A stretch of 23,818 nucleotides of DNA from Bacteroidales bacterium UBA4243 (GCA_002396205.1 DGXB01000016.1:1-23818), one strand, 5' to 3'. Numbered from the stretch's first letter, positions 7,625 to 15,537 are shown. The notes: generated by a model from the letters alone, not told the origin. Program-made: numbers and translations.

Positions 7625-7745
7625 CTATTCCATCAGCCGCTCCTTCAGCGCTTCCTTGAAGGCAAACAAGGGAAGGTTCTCCACCCAGCCTTGGTCGATG
7701 TGGTTTTCTTATAGAGCTTAAATCCTCAATAACAGCTCTATACAT
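7625..7745 (-). pseudogene. Probable remnant of a second DUF4143-type ATPase
   Basis: An ATG at 7745 opens MYRAVIEDLSSI, which resembles the first residues of this ATPase family, but no Walker A follows. In another frame, 7708-7625 encodes GWVENLPLFAFKEALKE and ends with a stop; the N-L-P-L-F segment resembles the C-terminus of the intact neighbour (LLTLPLYMGF). Together this looks like head and tail of one gene with the middle deleted. The promoter and 33-bp array upstream have the same architecture as those of the intact ATPase. The matches are short, so this remains inference. Confidence 0.4.
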
Positions 7746-7754
7746 AATTCAATG

Positions 7755-7830
7755 ACATTTTTTCTGACGACTTTTCGCTGCAAAGATACACTTTTTCTGA
7801 CGAGTTTTTGGCAAAACTTGACACTTTTTC
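7755..7830 (-). repeat. Three-copy GAAAAAGTGT array, 33-bp spacing
   Basis: On the minus strand the decamer occurs at 7830-7821, 7797-7788 and 7764-7755 (the last with one change, GAAAAAATGT). Each is preceded by CGTCA or similar (CTCGTCA, CTCGTCA, GTCGTCA). Spacing is 33 bp twice. The decamer is that of the array at 5984-6157, but the flanks are unrelated to it, so this is a second, diverged array. Confidence 0.8.
7781..7788 (-). promoter_or_regulatory. TAnnTTTG promoter box inside the second array
   Basis: The minus strand reads GAAAAAGTGTATCTTTGCAG, so TATCTTTG overlaps the middle decamer exactly as TAATTTTG does in the first array. It points towards the remnant at 7745. One further decamer lies downstream, near the expected transcription start. 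Confidence 0.5.
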
Positions 7831-7888
7831 TGACGAGTTTACAAAAATAATTCCGTAATTTCGCCGAAAAATTTAAATCTATAGCGAT

Positions 7889-8530
7889 ATGGCCGACGGA
7901 TACTTGGAAAAACGTTACGAAGAGGTCTTTGGCGCGGGCGCGAAGAAGACCGTGGTGAAACATACCTCAGTGGAAACCCTGATGGAGAAAAACCGCAGCT
8001 ATCGCGGCTACCAGAAGGACTTTGTGGTGAAGCGCGAGATGCTGGAACGCATCGTGGCGGTGAATACAAAGATCGCCTCGGCGAAGAACCAACAAGTGCT
8101 GCGTTTCAAGTTAGTGACCAAGGAAACAGGTGCCGACTTCATCCTGCAAAACATGAAACTCGGCGGTTTGCTGCCCGAGTTGCACCTGCCATTCCCTGGC
8201 ACCGAGCCTGAGGCGTTCATCATCATTTGCAGCACCGTGCCCGAAACCAAGTTTGTGGACATCGACCTTGGCATTGCGGCGCAAAGCATGTTACTGAAAG
8301 CCACCGAGATGGGCTTGAACGGCATCATGATTGGGGCGTTCAACAAGGCGAAGATTACGGAACACTTCGCGCTGCCCTACGAACCGTTGCTGATGCTCGC
8401 CATCGGAAAGGGTGCGGAAAAAATCAAGCTGGAGCCTGTGGATGCGGGCGACAAATTGGCCTATTACCGGGATGCGGATGGGGTGCAGTTTGTGCCGAAG
8501 ATCCGTTGGGAACAGTTGGTATTGGAGTGA
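7889..8530 (+). CDS. Nitroreductase-family flavoprotein
   Basis: 213 residues. The pattern EKNRSYRGY (about 34-42), then the paired hydrophobic strand-helix VDIDLGIAAQSMLLKATEMGLNGIMIGAF (about 123-151) and PLLMLAIGKGAE (about 164-175), is typical of FMN-binding, NAD(P)H-dependent nitroreductases, which act in the cytoplasm as homodimers. The N-terminal extension MADGYLEKRYEEVFGAG is also seen in Bacteroidales members of the family. The substrate cannot be read from sequence. A near-consensus promoter box TAATTTCG is at 7856-7863. The stop lies only 3 bp from the end of the convergent DUF2147 gene. Confidence 0.88.
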   Translation: MADGYLEKRYEEVFGAGAKKTVVKHTSVETLMEKNRSYRGYQKDFVVKREMLERIVAVNTKIASAKNQQVLRFKLVTKETGADFILQNMKLGGLLPELHLPFPGTEPEAFIIICSTVPETKFVDIDLGIAAQSMLLKATEMGLNGIMIGAFNKAKITEHFALPYEPLLMLAIGKGAEKIKLEPVDAGDKLAYYRDADGVQFVPKIRWEQLVLE

Positions 8531-8533
8531 TTT

Positions 8534-8971
8534 CTATTTCTTGCGTTTCCACGTCTGCGAGCGGCCAAGCAATCCAGCCTTGTCCAGCGAGCCACGAAGG
8601 ATGAGCTCGTCGGTTTTGGCTTTGTAGGTCACTTTGCCGTGGTAGGTCTTTTGGCTTTCGGGGTCGTAGACTTTGCCTTTCAGGTGGTCGCCATGGGCTT
8701 TCATGTCGACGAAAACTTGGGTGCCGACCACATGCTCCCATTCTTTCGGATAGGGCGGCTTCATCTCGCGGTAGTTGCCGTTGGCGTCTTTATCGTAAAT
8801 GGCCGTCACCACAGCCTGATAAGTACCATTCTTTTCGGTGATGTTGACGCACGAGCGTTGCTCGCCTGTCTTGTCGTCGATGGTGTACCATTGTCCGAGC
8901 ATTTTCTCGACTTGGGCTTGGCTGAGCATGGCTGTGACCATGAAAAGGACCAAAAAAAGGAGTTTCTTCAT
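8534..8971 (-). CDS. DUF2147 secreted protein
   Basis: 145 residues from the ATG at 8971, chosen because it starts the signal peptide MKKLLFLVLFMVTAMLSQAQ; an upstream in-frame ATG would add nine polar residues. The mature part shows the DUF2147 pattern: LGQWYTIDDKTGEQRSCVNI near the start, a central PYPKEWEHVVGTQVFVDMK and a final LRGSLDKAGLLGRSQTWKR. The fold is a small periplasmic beta barrel, function unknown. It lies 52 bp downstream of the TolC-like gene but has a good promoter box of its own (8996-9003). The 3' ends of this gene and the nitroreductase are 3 bp apart, leaving no room for a terminator between them. Confidence 0.88.
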   Translation of the reverse strand: MKKLLFLVLFMVTAMLSQAQVEKMLGQWYTIDDKTGEQRSCVNITEKNGTYQAVVTAIYDKDANGNYREMKPPYPKEWEHVVGTQVFVDMKAHGDHLKGKVYDPESQKTYHGKVTYKAKTDELILRGSLDKAGLLGRSQTWKRKK

Positions 8972-8995
8972 TGGATTGAATTTTGAATCAGGGGA

Positions 8996-9003
8996 CAAAA
9001 GTA
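8996..9003 (-). promoter_or_regulatory. TAnnTTTG promoter box for the DUF2147 gene
   Basis: The minus strand reads TACTTTTG, 24 bp before the start codon, matching TAnnTTTG. It lies between the TolC stop and the DUF2147 start. Confidence 0.5.
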
Positions 9004-9023
9004 CAAAAATCGTGCAAAACCTA

Positions 9024-10358
9024 TCAGTTTTGGGTTAGTTGCTTATAACTCACCAGATTAATCCGATACTCCACGCGGCTGTCGGTGAGTTCGTCGCGGC
9101 TTTGCTTGAGCATGGTCTGGGCTTCGAGGACGTCCGAAAGGGCTACCAAACCGGCCTCGTAATAGTCCTCCGCGATCTTCAGGTTGGCCTCGGCATCGCT
9201 CAATGCGGTTTGGGCCATGGTGATGCGCAGCCAGCTCTGTTCGAGGTTGAACCAGGCTTGGTTGGTCTGCATCTCCATCTTCTCGGTGAGGTCGCGATGG
9301 GTGTTTGCAGCGGCTTCGGCATCGAGGTCGTGTTGTTTCAGCTTGTATGAAGTCTTGTGCCAGTCGGTGATGGGAATTTGCAGCATGGCAAAGACCATCG
9401 CGTTGGGCTTCGCGTTTTCCAAAATTGTGTGGTAGCTTGCGCTGCCGCCTACCATCAATGAGGGCAAAGCCGCACCGAGGGTCATCTTTTTCCTCAAGTT
9501 TTCGGCCTTGATGGAGAGGTCTAAAAGGTGGCTTTCGTTGCGCGAGGCCACGGCTTCAGAAGCGTCCCTGAATAATGTCGAGGGGTTGATCTCCAATCCC
9601 AAAGTATCCACAAGTTCCATCGTTTGCCAATCGGCACCGATGGTTTGTGCCAAAGCCATTTTCAGCAAGGTGATGCCGTCGTCCACTTTCTTGCGATTGA
9701 GCTGGCTCTCGTTTTGCTTCACCTTCAACTTGTATCGGTCGGTGGGCATGGCCAAGCCCGCTTCGATGGCGCCGCTGAGGTCTTTGTCCAAGGTGTCCAA
9801 GAGGCGATCGAGTTGGTCCAAAGTGGAGCGTTTTTCTTGCAAAGCCACGATTTGCCAATAGAGCGTCTCAGTTTGCAGGCGCACCTCGTCTTCTTTCACT
9901 TTCGATTGGTATTCAGCGGCTTCGATGCCTAACTTGGCCAATTTGTTGCCATTGCGGATGCGACCGCCCGCATAAATCGGTTCCGTCGCCATCGCGTTGA
10001 GCACCACGCCGTTTTGGATAAAGGAGTATTCCTTGTCGAGACCCATGTTGACGCCATATTCGGCATAAAGCGTATGAAGGAGTCGCCGCACCTGCGCGTT
10101 GTCGATGTCATCGATGCCAAAGGTCAGCATCGGGTTGAGCGCATCGAAGGCCAAGGCCTGTGCTGACACGGTGGGGAAATACTCGGCACGGGCTTCATTT
10201 TTCGTTGCCCTCGCCTTGTCGATTTCCAAATAGCTGTTTTTTAGCTCAATGTTGTTCTCCAAAGCCATGTCGATGCATTCCTGAACAGAGAGACGTTGTT
10301 GCGCCAATAAAGGCAATGACAACCATATAGAACAGATTAATACCACAACTTTTCTCAT
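9024..10358 (-). CDS. TolC-family outer-membrane efflux protein
   Basis: 444 residues from the ATG at 10358, which begins the signal peptide MRKVVVLICSIWLSLPLLAQ; the longer frame upstream runs through a repeat element and is not credible. The mature protein opens LSVQECIDMALENNIELKNS, the usual TolC-type start. Two long helical halves follow, including ADWQTMELVDTLG between them and YYEAGLVALSDVLEAQTMLKQSRDELTDSRVEYRINL at the end, where the G-x-x-x-L-x-D-V-L-x-A-Q signature is clear. It forms the outer-membrane channel of the RND pump encoded immediately upstream. A 154-bp space with a repeat element separates it from the permease gene. Confidence 0.92.
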   Translation of the reverse strand: MRKVVVLICSIWLSLPLLAQQRLSVQECIDMALENNIELKNSYLEIDKARATKNEARAEYFPTVSAQALAFDALNPMLTFGIDDIDNAQVRRLLHTLYAEYGVNMGLDKEYSFIQNGVVLNAMATEPIYAGGRIRNGNKLAKLGIEAAEYQSKVKEDEVRLQTETLYWQIVALQEKRSTLDQLDRLLDTLDKDLSGAIEAGLAMPTDRYKLKVKQNESQLNRKKVDDGITLLKMALAQTIGADWQTMELVDTLGLEINPSTLFRDASEAVASRNESHLLDLSIKAENLRKKMTLGAALPSLMVGGSASYHTILENAKPNAMVFAMLQIPITDWHKTSYKLKQHDLDAEAAANTHRDLTEKMEMQTNQAWFNLEQSWLRITMAQTALSDAEANLKIAEDYYEAGLVALSDVLEAQTMLKQSRDELTDSRVEYRINLVSYKQLTQN

Positions 10359-10370
10359 TGCATTGTTTTT

Positions 10371-10510
10371 TATCACAAAACTCGCAAAACCCACAAAACT
10401 GCTTTTTGGCGAGTGCGGCATACCCAACTGGGTTGCCGCAGGAAAGCGCCAGTTGGCCGCTTTCCTCACTTCTACATTGAAGTTTTGATAGTTTTGTAGG
10501 TTTTGTGACA
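10371..10510. repeat. MITE-like element with CAAAAC inverted arms
   Basis: The left arm 10371-10400 and right arm 10481-10510 are inverted repeats (23 of 30 positions match). Each arm carries three CAAAAC (GTTTTG) boxes at 9-bp intervals. Inside lie two strong hairpins: 10415-10439 (GCGGCA..TGCCGC) and 10442-10464 (GAAAGCG..CGCTTTC). The whole element fills the gap between the RND and TolC genes and creates a spurious N-terminal extension of the TolC frame. Confidence 0.65.
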
Positions 10511-10512
10511 TA

Positions 10513-13500
10513 CTATTTACTCTTTCTAAAGATTTGCCAATACATCACCGGCATCACGGCCAGAATGATGACCATCGAGAGCACCACGCCGAAGCAGATG
10601 ACCACGCCCATGGGCATCCAAAGCGGATTTCTCGTAATGATCATCGGAAGCACACCGAGGGCTGTGGTGGCGGAGGTGAGGAAGATGGGCCTCATGCGGC
10701 GGCTGCCGGCCTTCATGGCGGCTTCCTTGACGGGCAGGCCCTCATCGAAACGAAGGGTTTCGGCGTATTCGTACATGACGATGCCGTTGCGCATCACGAT
10801 ACCGATGAGGCTGACCACGCCCAAAAGCGAGGTCATGCCGAAGTCGAGGCCGAAGATCCACTCGCCGAAGAAGGCGCCAAACATGCACAAGGTGCTGGAA
10901 CCTAAGGTGAGCACGGCCAAATTCATCTTCTTGAAATAGGCCACCAAGAACACCAAAAGCACCAAGATGGCGGCTATCAGGCTCTTGAGCAGCTGCGGGA
11001 TGACGTTGGTGTTGAGCGACGACAATCCGCCGTATTCGATGCTCACGCCTTCGGGCAGGTTGGGGCGCACTTCGTTGTCGATGTAGGTCTGTATCTTCTT
11101 CATGCTCACCGTTTGCGGCTTCCAGAACTTCATGTCGGCAGCCACGGTGACGACGTTTTTGCCGTTGCGGTGGACCAACTGTGCAGGGTGCCATTCGGGG
11201 CTAATATCAGCCACCTGGCGGAGCGGCACGTTGGTGCCAGGCACCATGGTCGGGATGAGCTGGTTCTGGACGCTTTCGTAGTCGTTGGGGTCGTAGTTTT
11301 GCTTTGAGTAAAGCTTCACGGGGATGCCACGGTCGCCTTCCCAGACGGTGGTCAGGGGCTGACCGTTGAGGGTGGTGGCCAAATCCAACGAGAGGAAGCC
11401 TTTGGTGAGTCCCAAACGGGCACATTCCTCTGGTTTCATGGTCACCTTCACCGATGGCAATTGTTCGTCGTAGTCGGTGTGCACCCAGCGCAGTTCCTTG
11501 TCCAAGGTGAGCATATAGTCCTTGATTTGCTGGGCTACGGGCGCGGTTTTCGTGTAGTCGTCGCCATAGACGTAGATTTCCACTGGTGTCGAAACGGCCT
11601 GATAGTCAAGCTGTCGGAAACGCACATGGGCTTCGGGGAAGTAATAGGAATACTTGTCGTCCCATTCCTTCAGCAGGGCTTCGGTGGTTTGCTTCGAAGT
11701 CGTGTTGACGATGAGCTGCGAAAGGTTTTTGGCTGGGATACTGGGCGAATAGGTGGTATGGAAGCGCGGTGCGCTCTCGCCAATGAAGGCGGTGACGGAG
11801 GTGACGCGTTCGTCGGCTAACATCAGCGCTTGCAACGAGTCGCTGACGCGCGTGGTGGCTTCGAGGCTGCTGCCTTCGGGCAAACGAATTTCCACTGCAA
11901 AACAGTCGCGTTCGGCCATAGGCATCATCTGCACGTTGAGGGCCAAGAACATCAACACGCCCAAGGCGATGGAGCCGAGACCCAAGCCGATGGTGAAGTG
12001 CGGATGCTTGAAGCAATGGCTCTGCATCTTGTCGTAGAGGCCTTGCAGGAAGTTGAAGAACCGCATCTGTGCCTTCACGAAACCGTTGTGCTTTGGCTTG
12101 TCGGTCTCCGGCTTGATGAACATGATTTCCAACGAGGGGATGACGAGCATGGCGTAGGCCAACGACGACATCAGCGAGAAGGCGACGGTCCAAGGGAAGA
12201 GTTGAACGAACTCGCCCAAGGGGCCGGTGATGATGCGCGTCATCGGGAAGAACATGCAGGCGATGGCGGCGGTAGCGATGAACATCGGCATGAACAATTC
12301 CTTCGCACTACTCACGGCGGCATCGAAGGGCTTGTAGCCTTGGCTTAGCTTGTCGATGTATCCGTCAATGTTGATGATGGAGTCGTCGACAATCATGCCA
12401 AGGACCACGATAAGAGCGGCCAATGTCACCGTATTCAACTCAATGCCAAAGAGATACATCAGCCCGATGCTTACGGCGGTGCAAACGGGCAGTCCCGAGC
12501 TGGCGATGAGGGCCGTGCGGATGGGGAAGAGCAGCAACATGACGGCGATGACGACGATCATGGAGATGACCAAGTCGCGGAGGAACGAGCTGACCGACTT
12601 CTGCACCACCTTAGGCTGGTCGGTGATGCGGTAGAGCTTCACGCTGTCGGGCAAAGTTTGTTTGAAGGCGTTGAGCACCTTGTCGACTTCCTTACCAAAA
12701 GCGACAATATTGTAGCCTTTTCGCATTTCAACACTGATAATCAATGCGTTGTCACCATCAAAGTTGACCACTTTCGAAGGCTCGGCCATGCGGCGTTCGA
12801 CGGTGGCCACGTCGCGCAGGCGGATGGTGTTGCCTGCCGCGTCGGAATAGATGATTTGTTCTTCGAGTTCCTGCTCGCTAACCATGGGATTGTCGATGTG
12901 CAGTGGCAGGTCGAAGTCGTCGGTCTCCATCGCGCCCGAGGTGGTCAGCAGGCCTTGCGAGGCGTATTGCAGCATCAGCGTGTTGGGACTGATGCCGTAA
13001 AACGACAATTTTTCCTTGTCGACGGTGACGGCGATTTCCTCGTTTTGCTCGCCCATCACGCGCACGTTGCCCATCTGCGGGATTTCGCGCAGGCGACGGG
13101 TGAGGTCGTCGGTGTAGCCGTGCATCTCGCGGTAGGTCTTGTCGGTCGACTCCATAGCGATGAGCAGCGACGAAGTGTTGCCGAAATCGTCGATGACAGC
13201 GATGGCCAACACGCCTGCCGGAAAGCTCAATGTCTTGGCTTCGTTGATTTTATGGCGTATCTTCGACCATGCGACGTCCTTGTCTTTCACCGACTCATCG
13301 AGGCTGGTATAGATGTAGCACATCCCTTCCTTGGTGATGGAATAGGTGCCTTTGCGGTCCACCTCAGGCATGGCAAACAGCAGCTGCTCCAAGGGCTTGG
13401 TGAGCTGTGCCTCCACCTCCTCGGAATTGGCGCCGGGATAGACGCCTGCCACGATGCCTTGGCGGATGGTGAAGGCCGGAAACTCGTCCTTTTTCATGTC

Positions 13501-13608
13501 GACGAGGGCATAGATACCGAAAGCCACCACTACGGCCACCACAATCCACACGATTTTCTGGTTCCGTATGCTGCCGCTGATGATACCTTTATCTTTGAGT
13601 TTGCTCAT
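10513..13608 (-). CDS. RND efflux transporter permease
   Basis: 1031 residues, the expected size. A first transmembrane helix (about 18-37) is followed by a large periplasmic loop beginning FPAFTIRQGIVAGVYPGA, helices at about 345-470 with VVLGMIVDDSIINIDGYID (VDD at 407-409 in helix 4, the proton-relay acidic pair), a second periplasmic loop and the C-terminal helix bundle ending GVVLSMVIILAVMPVMYWQIF. It is inner-membrane and proton-driven, of the HAE-like type by its acidic pair rather than a heavy-metal type; substrates cannot be deduced. It lies between the membrane-fusion gene and the TolC gene in one operon. Confidence 0.95.
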   Translation of the reverse strand: MSKLKDKGIISGSIRNQKIVWIVVAVVVAFGIYALVDMKKDEFPAFTIRQGIVAGVYPGANSEEVEAQLTKPLEQLLFAMPEVDRKGTYSITKEGMCYIYTSLDESVKDKDVAWSKIRHKINEAKTLSFPAGVLAIAVIDDFGNTSSLLIAMESTDKTYREMHGYTDDLTRRLREIPQMGNVRVMGEQNEEIAVTVDKEKLSFYGISPNTLMLQYASQGLLTTSGAMETDDFDLPLHIDNPMVSEQELEEQIIYSDAAGNTIRLRDVATVERRMAEPSKVVNFDGDNALIISVEMRKGYNIVAFGKEVDKVLNAFKQTLPDSVKLYRITDQPKVVQKSVSSFLRDLVISMIVVIAVMLLLFPIRTALIASSGLPVCTAVSIGLMYLFGIELNTVTLAALIVVLGMIVDDSIINIDGYIDKLSQGYKPFDAAVSSAKELFMPMFIATAAIACMFFPMTRIITGPLGEFVQLFPWTVAFSLMSSLAYAMLVIPSLEIMFIKPETDKPKHNGFVKAQMRFFNFLQGLYDKMQSHCFKHPHFTIGLGLGSIALGVLMFLALNVQMMPMAERDCFAVEIRLPEGSSLEATTRVSDSLQALMLADERVTSVTAFIGESAPRFHTTYSPSIPAKNLSQLIVNTTSKQTTEALLKEWDDKYSYYFPEAHVRFRQLDYQAVSTPVEIYVYGDDYTKTAPVAQQIKDYMLTLDKELRWVHTDYDEQLPSVKVTMKPEECARLGLTKGFLSLDLATTLNGQPLTTVWEGDRGIPVKLYSKQNYDPNDYESVQNQLIPTMVPGTNVPLRQVADISPEWHPAQLVHRNGKNVVTVAADMKFWKPQTVSMKKIQTYIDNEVRPNLPEGVSIEYGGLSSLNTNVIPQLLKSLIAAILVLLVFLVAYFKKMNLAVLTLGSSTLCMFGAFFGEWIFGLDFGMTSLLGVVSLIGIVMRNGIVMYEYAETLRFDEGLPVKEAAMKAGSRRMRPIFLTSATTALGVLPMIITRNPLWMPMGVVICFGVVLSMVIILAVMPVMYWQIFRKSK

Positions 13609-13627
13609 TGGTTTTCTTCTTGTTTGA

Positions 13628-13719
13628 TCCCGACACTGCGCTGCGCTTGTACCGGGTTAATAAAATATCGTCCTTTCAGGACGAGCCTGCCCCGAAGTCC
13701 CGTGTCTCGTAGTCTCGTG
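13628..13719. repeat. Intercistronic palindromic repeats
   Basis: The 111-bp gap between the membrane-fusion and permease genes holds a hairpin at 13668-13684 (TCGTCC-TTTCA-GGACGA), outer CCCG..CGGG arms around 13629-13655, and a GTGTCTCGT/AGTCTCGTGT direct repeat at 13702-13721 that reaches the end of the fusion-protein gene. These resemble dispersed Bacteroidota repeats. They may influence relative expression of the two genes. Confidence 0.45.
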
Positions 13720-14754
13720 TCAATATGTCACTTTCATTCCTTCGCTGACTTTTTGGTAGCCTTCCACAATGACGACGTCGCCAGCCTGCAGGCCTTCGCT
13801 GACGATGACACCCGAGCCGGAATAGCCCGAAATTGTGATGTTCCGCCTCGTGGCACGACCTTCTTCGGCCACCCAAACGAAACGTCCGTCCTCGTTGACA
13901 AGAATGGCATTGGCGGGCACGATGATGCCCGTGCTGACATCGGCGCTGAGCACCACCTTGCTGATCATGCCGGGGACGAGTTCTTCGTCGGGCTGCTCGA
14001 TGAGCACCTTGACGGGATAGCTGTGGGTGAGCAGCGAGGCGGTCATGCTTTTTTCGGTCACCTTGCCCATGAAACGGCGGTCGCCTAAGGCGGGAACTAC
14101 CACCTCGGCGGTGTCGCCCACGCGCACTTTGGCGATTTCGTTTTCGGGGACGGAGATCTTCACCGTCAGGCCTTCCGTGTTGATGATGCGCATGATGGGT
14201 TTCAGCGGGGTGATGTTTTCGCCCAACTCAGCGTTGAGCGAGGCCACGGTGCCACTGAAAGGTGCCGTGATGGTGTTGTCGGCAAGCATGGCGTTGGCCA
14301 GGTCCAAGGCGGCTTGGGCTTTCTCAAGGTTGGCCACCATCTCGCGCCATTTGATTTCGGGGAGGCTGCCGTTGTCGTGCACCTTCTTCAGACGCTCGTA
14401 GGCATCTTGGGCCTGTTCGAGCGTGGCCTGTGCCGAGCGTTGCGTGCTCTCCATCTGCGCCGAGCTGACGCGGGCCAGCACCTGTCCCTTGCGCACCGCG
14501 CTGCCTTCCTTCACGTTGAGTGTCTGCAAGGTGCCGCCGTATTTGAAGGCCATGTCGACGGACTGACCCTCTTCCAAATAACCAGGATAGGTGTTGCTGA
14601 CGATGCCGCTCACCGAGTCGATGGGCAGCACTCCAACAGCGATGACACGCTCTTCCGCCTGACCGCCAATCAGCTTCTCCTTGAGTTGCTGCGGGTCGCT
14701 GTGGCAGGCGGACAGCAGAAGGGGTAAAAACAATAGTATGTGTTTGGTTTTCAT
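13720..14754 (-). CDS. RND periplasmic membrane-fusion (adaptor) lipoprotein
   Basis: 344 residues with a lipoprotein signal ending LLLSAC (Cys17). The order is typical: a biotinyl-lipoyl half (AFKYGGTLQTLNVKEGSAVRKGQVLARV, about 69-96), a short alpha hairpin (about 100-160), the second lipoyl half (ITAPFSGTVASLNAELGENITP), a beta barrel (SVPENEIAKVRVGDTAEV) and a membrane-proximal domain ending GDVVIVEGYQKVSEGMKV. It bridges the permease and TolC channel. It starts 5 bp after the stop of the preceding lipoprotein gene, so the two are translated from one message. Confidence 0.93.
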   Translation of the reverse strand: MKTKHILLFLPLLLSACHSDPQQLKEKLIGGQAEERVIAVGVLPIDSVSGIVSNTYPGYLEEGQSVDMAFKYGGTLQTLNVKEGSAVRKGQVLARVSSAQMESTQRSAQATLEQAQDAYERLKKVHDNGSLPEIKWREMVANLEKAQAALDLANAMLADNTITAPFSGTVASLNAELGENITPLKPIMRIINTEGLTVKISVPENEIAKVRVGDTAEVVVPALGDRRFMGKVTEKSMTASLLTHSYPVKVLIEQPDEELVPGMISKVVLSADVSTGIIVPANAILVNEDGRFVWVAEEGRATRRNITISGYSGSGVIVSEGLQAGDVVIVEGYQKVSEGMKVTY

Positions 14755-14759
14755 AGCTA

Positions 14760-15269
14760 TTAATTTCTAATCGCCGCCATGCGGATATCATCACCGAAGA
14801 CCTTGAAACTGCGTTCGTTTCTTTCGGCCTCGCCGTCGTAAATCATGTTGAGGATGAGCGTGTTGTCCTCATACATTCGCCCCGTGGCCTTCACGCGCAG
14901 GTCGTTCTTCAACGTGAGGCTGTCGCCCGTGAGTAGCAGCGTGTTTTTCTTGAAGTCACGAAGGAAGATTTCGTTGTCCTTGCAGAAAGCATGGGTGACC
15001 ACCACCTCGCCGCCCATGGTGTTCATCACCACGAGGACGCTGTCCTTGCCGTTGTCTAAGGTGCTGATTTCCAGCTGTCCGATTTCGTTGGGCAGGCCAA
15101 CGGTGAAGGTCTCGCCCGTTTCGCCTTGGGGCACGATTTCCTCCAAGGTGACGCTGCCAGAGGTCTTGAACGAGTAGTCGCCGCGAAACAGCGGGGCGTT
15201 TTTCTTTTGGCACGAGGATAAGGCCATGAGGGCGCAGAGAATGATTAATATTGGTCTGATTTTCATCAT
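14760..15269 (-). CDS. Small lipoprotein of unknown function at head of efflux operon
   Basis: 169 residues if translation begins at the first of two adjacent ATGs (15269; the second is at 15266). A signal ends MALSSC (Cys20), followed by an all-beta-looking mature domain (SGSVTLEEIVP, QLEISTLDNGKDSVLVVMNTMGGEVVVT, DSLTLKNDLRVKATG, DNTLILNMIYDG). I do not recognise the family. It is the first gene of the run leading to the adaptor, permease and TolC genes, and only 5 bp separate it from the adaptor gene, so a role with the pump or in sensing its inducer is possible but unproven. Confidence 0.8.
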   Translation of the reverse strand: MMKIRPILIILCALMALSSCQKKNAPLFRGDYSFKTSGSVTLEEIVPQGETGETFTVGLPNEIGQLEISTLDNGKDSVLVVMNTMGGEVVVTHAFCKDNEIFLRDFKKNTLLLTGDSLTLKNDLRVKATGRMYEDNTLILNMIYDGEAERNERSFKVFGDDIRMAAIRN

Positions 15270-15302
15270 AGTAGGTTATTATTGGTTTGTTTGTGGACGC
15301 AC

Positions 15303-15388
15303 TTTGCGTCATTGCGAGGGAGGAACGACCGAAGCAATCCAGAAGAATAGCACTTTCTGGACTGCTTCGTACCTCGCAGTGACGCAAA
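15303..15388. repeat. CATTGCGAGG-type palindromic element
   Basis: Outer arms TTTGCGTCATTGCGAGG (15303-15319) and CCTCGCAGTGACGCAAA (15372-15388) pair, with an inner GAAGCAATCCAG/CTGGACTGCTTC stem. This is the same repeat type as 20674-20748. It lies in the presumed leader of the efflux operon, between its promoter box and the first start codon. Confidence 0.8.
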
Positions 15389-15405
15389 AGCAGTGCATTA
15401 TTGTG

Positions 15406-15413
15406 CAAAAATA
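15406..15413 (-). promoter_or_regulatory. TAnnTTTG promoter box for the efflux operon
   Basis: The minus strand reads TATTTTTG just after the terminator at 15415-15447. It gives a leader of about 130 nt that contains the palindrome at 15303-15388. No clear -33 element is seen. Confidence 0.4.
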
Positions 15414-15414
15414 G

Positions 15415-15447
15415 AAAGAATCCCCGACACGGAATCGGGGATTCTTT
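15415..15447 (-). terminator. Intrinsic terminator after the deiminase gene
   Basis: A 13-bp perfect stem, AAAGAATCCCCGA with TCGGGGATTCTTT, and a 7-nt loop. On the minus strand it is followed by CTATTTTTG, and on the plus strand by GGTTTTT. It lies about 90 bp past the deiminase stop, and also separates that gene from the efflux operon. Confidence 0.8.
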
Positions 15448-15495
15448 GGTTTTTCACCCAAAAGGGAATAAGGCTAACCGAAACAGAGGTTTGCC

Positions 15496-15525
15496 TGTAG
15501 AGACGCGCCATGGCACGTCTCTACA
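15496..15525. repeat. GTAGAGACG-family palindrome
   Basis: A 30-bp near-perfect palindrome with arms TGTAGAGACG and CGTCTCTACA and a centre CGCCATGGCA (one mismatched pair). It starts 13 bp past the deiminase stop. Its outer arms match the palindrome inside the TPR gene at 1968-1995, while the centre differs. Confidence 0.75.
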
Positions 15526-15537
15526 AACCTGAACATG

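Noticed and set aside
7401..7745. Minus-strand 114-residue frame starting MYRAVIEDL
   Set aside because: Beyond its first dozen residues it overlaps the end of the intact ATPase in antisense and has no family pattern; only the start is kept as part of the remnant.
10359..10511. 51-residue N-terminal extension of the TolC protein
   Set aside because: It runs through the MITE-like element and precedes an internal, well-formed signal peptide at 10358.
12658..14088. Long plus-strand open frame of 476 codons
   Set aside because: It is antisense to the RND permease and adaptor genes, which have clear family motifs; it spans two genes and looks like a codon-bias shadow.
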